From positions 24,921,398 to 24,985,397 of the forward strand of contig NC_092577.1 in assembly GCF_037975245.1 (NCBI RefSeq): a stretch of DNA of 64,000 bases, given 5' to 3'. The notes under the pieces were generated by a model. It was given only the letters and a program-made list of their open reading frames with translations, ran no database searches and was not told the DNA's origin. The DNA comes from Apostichopus japonicus (Eukaryota; Echinodermata; Holothuroidea; Aspidochirotida; Stichopodidae). A program made the translations under genes and the position numbers. Of this stretch, positions 62,139-64,000 are shown in pieces. Positions within the stretch are counted from its first letter, which is position 1, and every line of letters starts with the position of its first letter.

Positions 62139-62357
62139 CTTAACTATACTGCGAGATGTTGTTGACAATTGCTTCTTCTGATGATGATATTCAGAGACTA
62201 CAACGTTTTGTACAATTACAAAATCTCCATGTTTAATGTCCTCAGTGGAATTTTTTTCCCGCAAAGTAACTTTCATTTTGTCTCTCATATCTTCCGGTAC
62301 TATTGTTTTCACATCCACTGCTGAACCCATTACTGAAACTTTCTGTGGACTTTCATA
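62139..62357 (-). CDS. Internal exon with OB-fold-like sequence
   Basis: The minus-strand exon is bounded by TTGTTGCTTCACAG before 62357 and a GTACTT donor at 62138. It encodes 73 codons: YESPQKVSVMGSAVDVKTIV, then VTLREKNSTEDIKHGDFVIVQNV and VSEY....KQLSTTSRSIVK. The pattern of beta-strand stretches, with GDFVIV.NV and LSTTS, resembles an OB-fold as in RPA-like proteins. This is a weak family call. A similar start, KKVSVKGPKIDC, occurs near 31540 on the same strand after the RAG1-N-like exon. The two may belong to one gene or to two copies of one element. Confidence 0.5.
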
Positions 62358-62825
62358 CTGTGAAGCAACAAGACAATTTAACTTTAAAAGAGCCTATTAC
62401 ATGTACACATGGTTACAATTCTTAATTGTCACCATAGTGACCCAGCACAAAAGTAATGTGAGTCTTATTGGTTATTTATGGGTTTTTTGGGGGGTCAATG
62501 GGGTCTGTTGTGTTTTACATGTAAACAAATCCCTCTGAAAAGCACTCATTAGGCAGGTGCCATTTGAAATACATAATTTTGAAAATGGGCATTTAATATC
62601 CATTGTGATTTTGAGGCGCACTAATAGCGCAAAGTACAAAATGTTTGTATATTTGTATTTGTATATTTTTGGGTTTTTTAAATTTACAATGTGACGGCAA
62701 GTCCCCTATAAAGTCTGCGAGGCTTAACAAAGTAGGAGACTCCCCAAAAAGAAAAAAGAGAGAAAAAGAATATAATAAGAAATAATGAGAAAAGTTAATT
62801 GTACCATCTACCATGATAAAATAAT
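62358..62825. other. Probable 3' UTR and tail of the adjacent LINE
   Basis: AT-rich sequence with TTTGTATATTTGTATTTGTA near 62643. On the minus strand it would follow the RT fragment. No gene was seen. Confidence 0.4.
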
Positions 62826-64000
62826 TTAATTCATGCAAATTGAAATTAATAATCTTAATAAACAATCCGAAAAATCTTTATAATAATCTTCATCACAAAC
62901 ATACACAAGAATAAATCCATCAATAGTGAGAAATGAAGAGTAAGAAGGCTTATTCTTAACACGAATACGAGGGCTTATAGAACCCATAGTACTTCGATGG
63001 GATAAAACTTGTGCATTATTACACTGGCGGGTTTGATGGTTGTGGATTAGTCTATTACTATAAATACAATCTTGAAAAGCTTCGGGTAGCAATCCATTCC
63101 ATGCTTTATATGCAAATGATGCAAGCTGAACTCTTATAATATCATTTACTTTTAAAAAATGTAATCTTTTGAATAATGGGCTAGTATGATCACGTGCTGC
63201 AGCATGTGAAATATGGCGGATAGCTCTCTTCTGGAGAACACATAGGTGATTAAAGTTTGTAGAATAGGTTCCTGACCAAATAGTCGTGCAATAAGTTAGT
63301 TGGGGTAAAATCAGAGTTATATACAGTGTTCTGAGTATATTTGGAGGTAAACAATGTTTTAATTTGCATATAATACCAGTATTTTTAGCCACGCTGTCAC
63401 AGGCTGCTGATATATGATCACGCCACAAAAGTTTACTGTCCATGTGTACGCCCAAGAACTTAGTAGTGTTAACCCGATTAATCATTTTACCATTCATGGT
63501 AATATTGTGATTCCATCTGAATGAGTGACTGGCATTAAACTCCATATAATTTATTTTTCTTCTATGTTACAGATAATTTGTTTCATGCAAACCAGGTGGA
63601 AAATGTAGTTAGTTCATTAGAAACAGTTTAATGTGATGAGAATAGATTTTGGGAATGGAAGAAAATATTTCTGTCGTCGGCAAATATTATTGTTTTAGCA
63701 ATATCGGAGACATTAGCGATATCATGGACATTAATTAGAAAAGGCAATGGACCTAGTATAGAACCCTGAGGAACTCCGCAAACGATATTAGCAAGTTAAG
63801 ATTTGGAATTTGTATATAAAGTGTCAAAAGCATTGGATAGGTAGAGAAATAGGCCTACACAGGTATTGTTCTTACCAAGACTATTATATATATTGTTCAC
63901 CGCATTTGCTAAAGGTAATTCTGTAAAATGGTCAGGACGAAATCCGTACTGCGCGTTATTAACAATATTATATTTACATAGAAAACTGTATATACGGTTA
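62826..64000 (-). pseudogene. Jockey/CR1-type LINE reverse transcriptase fragment
   Basis: Read leftward from the window edge: QYGFRPDHF, LYLSNAFDT, an in-frame TAA at 63796-63798, CGVPQGSILGP, IFADD, and then in another frame KFLGVHMDSKLLWRDHI, LPQLTYCTTIWS and LQKRAIRHI. These are RT subdomains and the thumb region of Jockey/CR1-like non-LTR elements. The segment between FDT and GVPQG (normally about 50 residues) is missing, so there is a deletion as well as the stop. The 5' part is cut by the window edge. No copy in the window is related to it; it is clearly different from the Tx1/L1-like LINE. Confidence 0.85.

Overview
The window is eukaryotic, intron-rich and AT-rich, with no recognisable housekeeping gene. 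Almost all the coding sequence belongs to mobile elements. The families present are DUF4806 proteins, a Tnp2-like transposase, an IS3/integrase-type transposase, a HECT E3 ligase of the transposon-linked kind, a RAG1 N-terminus-like zinc domain, a THAP exon and a Tx1/L1-like LINE. Together with the TAGGCCTAG-rich intergenic sequence they suggest a marine invertebrate, probably an echinoderm. That guess is from family content only.

Left part (1-6018): the 3' half of a spliced DUF4806 gene (exons 342-3062, all in phase), a tRNA-derived SINE (2101-2350), and an ACGTAA-rich terminal array ending in CTGGG at 6018. I read this as the right end of a CACTA/EnSpm-like element whose left end lies outside the window.

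Element 2 (6543-27801, 21.3 kb): inverted termini start CCCAGTAAAC and carry long arrays of GACGTC-type subterminal repeats. Inside, on the + strand, lie a Tnp2-like transposase gene (10887-12832; one stop, one frameshift) and a second, six-exon DUF4806 gene (13096-24868). Its 9-kb third intron holds a near full-length, minus-strand Tx1/L1-like LINE (15908-23077). That LINE is itself split by a 2,275-bp DNA transposon (16213-18487) with 63-bp inverted repeats and a 9-bp target duplication.

Middle (27802-33295): a decayed second copy of the LINE (28426-31427), interrupted by a 255-bp MITE (30855-31109), abuts a minus-strand exon with the zinc-binding pattern of the RAG1 N-terminus (31592-31960).

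Giant element 3 (33296-61544, 28.2 kb): inverted repeats of about 280 bp and a perfect 6-bp target duplication (CACATA) define it. Two spliced genes run inward from the two ends: an IS3-like DDE integrase (33680-42555, + strand, four frameshifts) and a nine-exon HECT E3 ligase with an RG-rich N-terminus and a RanBP2 zinc finger (61045-47495, - strand, 652 aa, intact in all phases). Its introns have collected a P-like element with a THAP exon (49851-51470), nested MITEs (57190-58216) and diverged tandem repeats.

Right flank (61545-64000): a minus-strand exon with OB-fold-like sequence (62139-62357) and a broken Jockey/CR1-type reverse transcriptase cut by the window edge.

The most interesting points are the HECT-carrying giant transposon, whose passenger gene is intact while its transposase is broken, and the pairing of DUF4806 paralogues with element-specific ACGT-cored terminal arrays.
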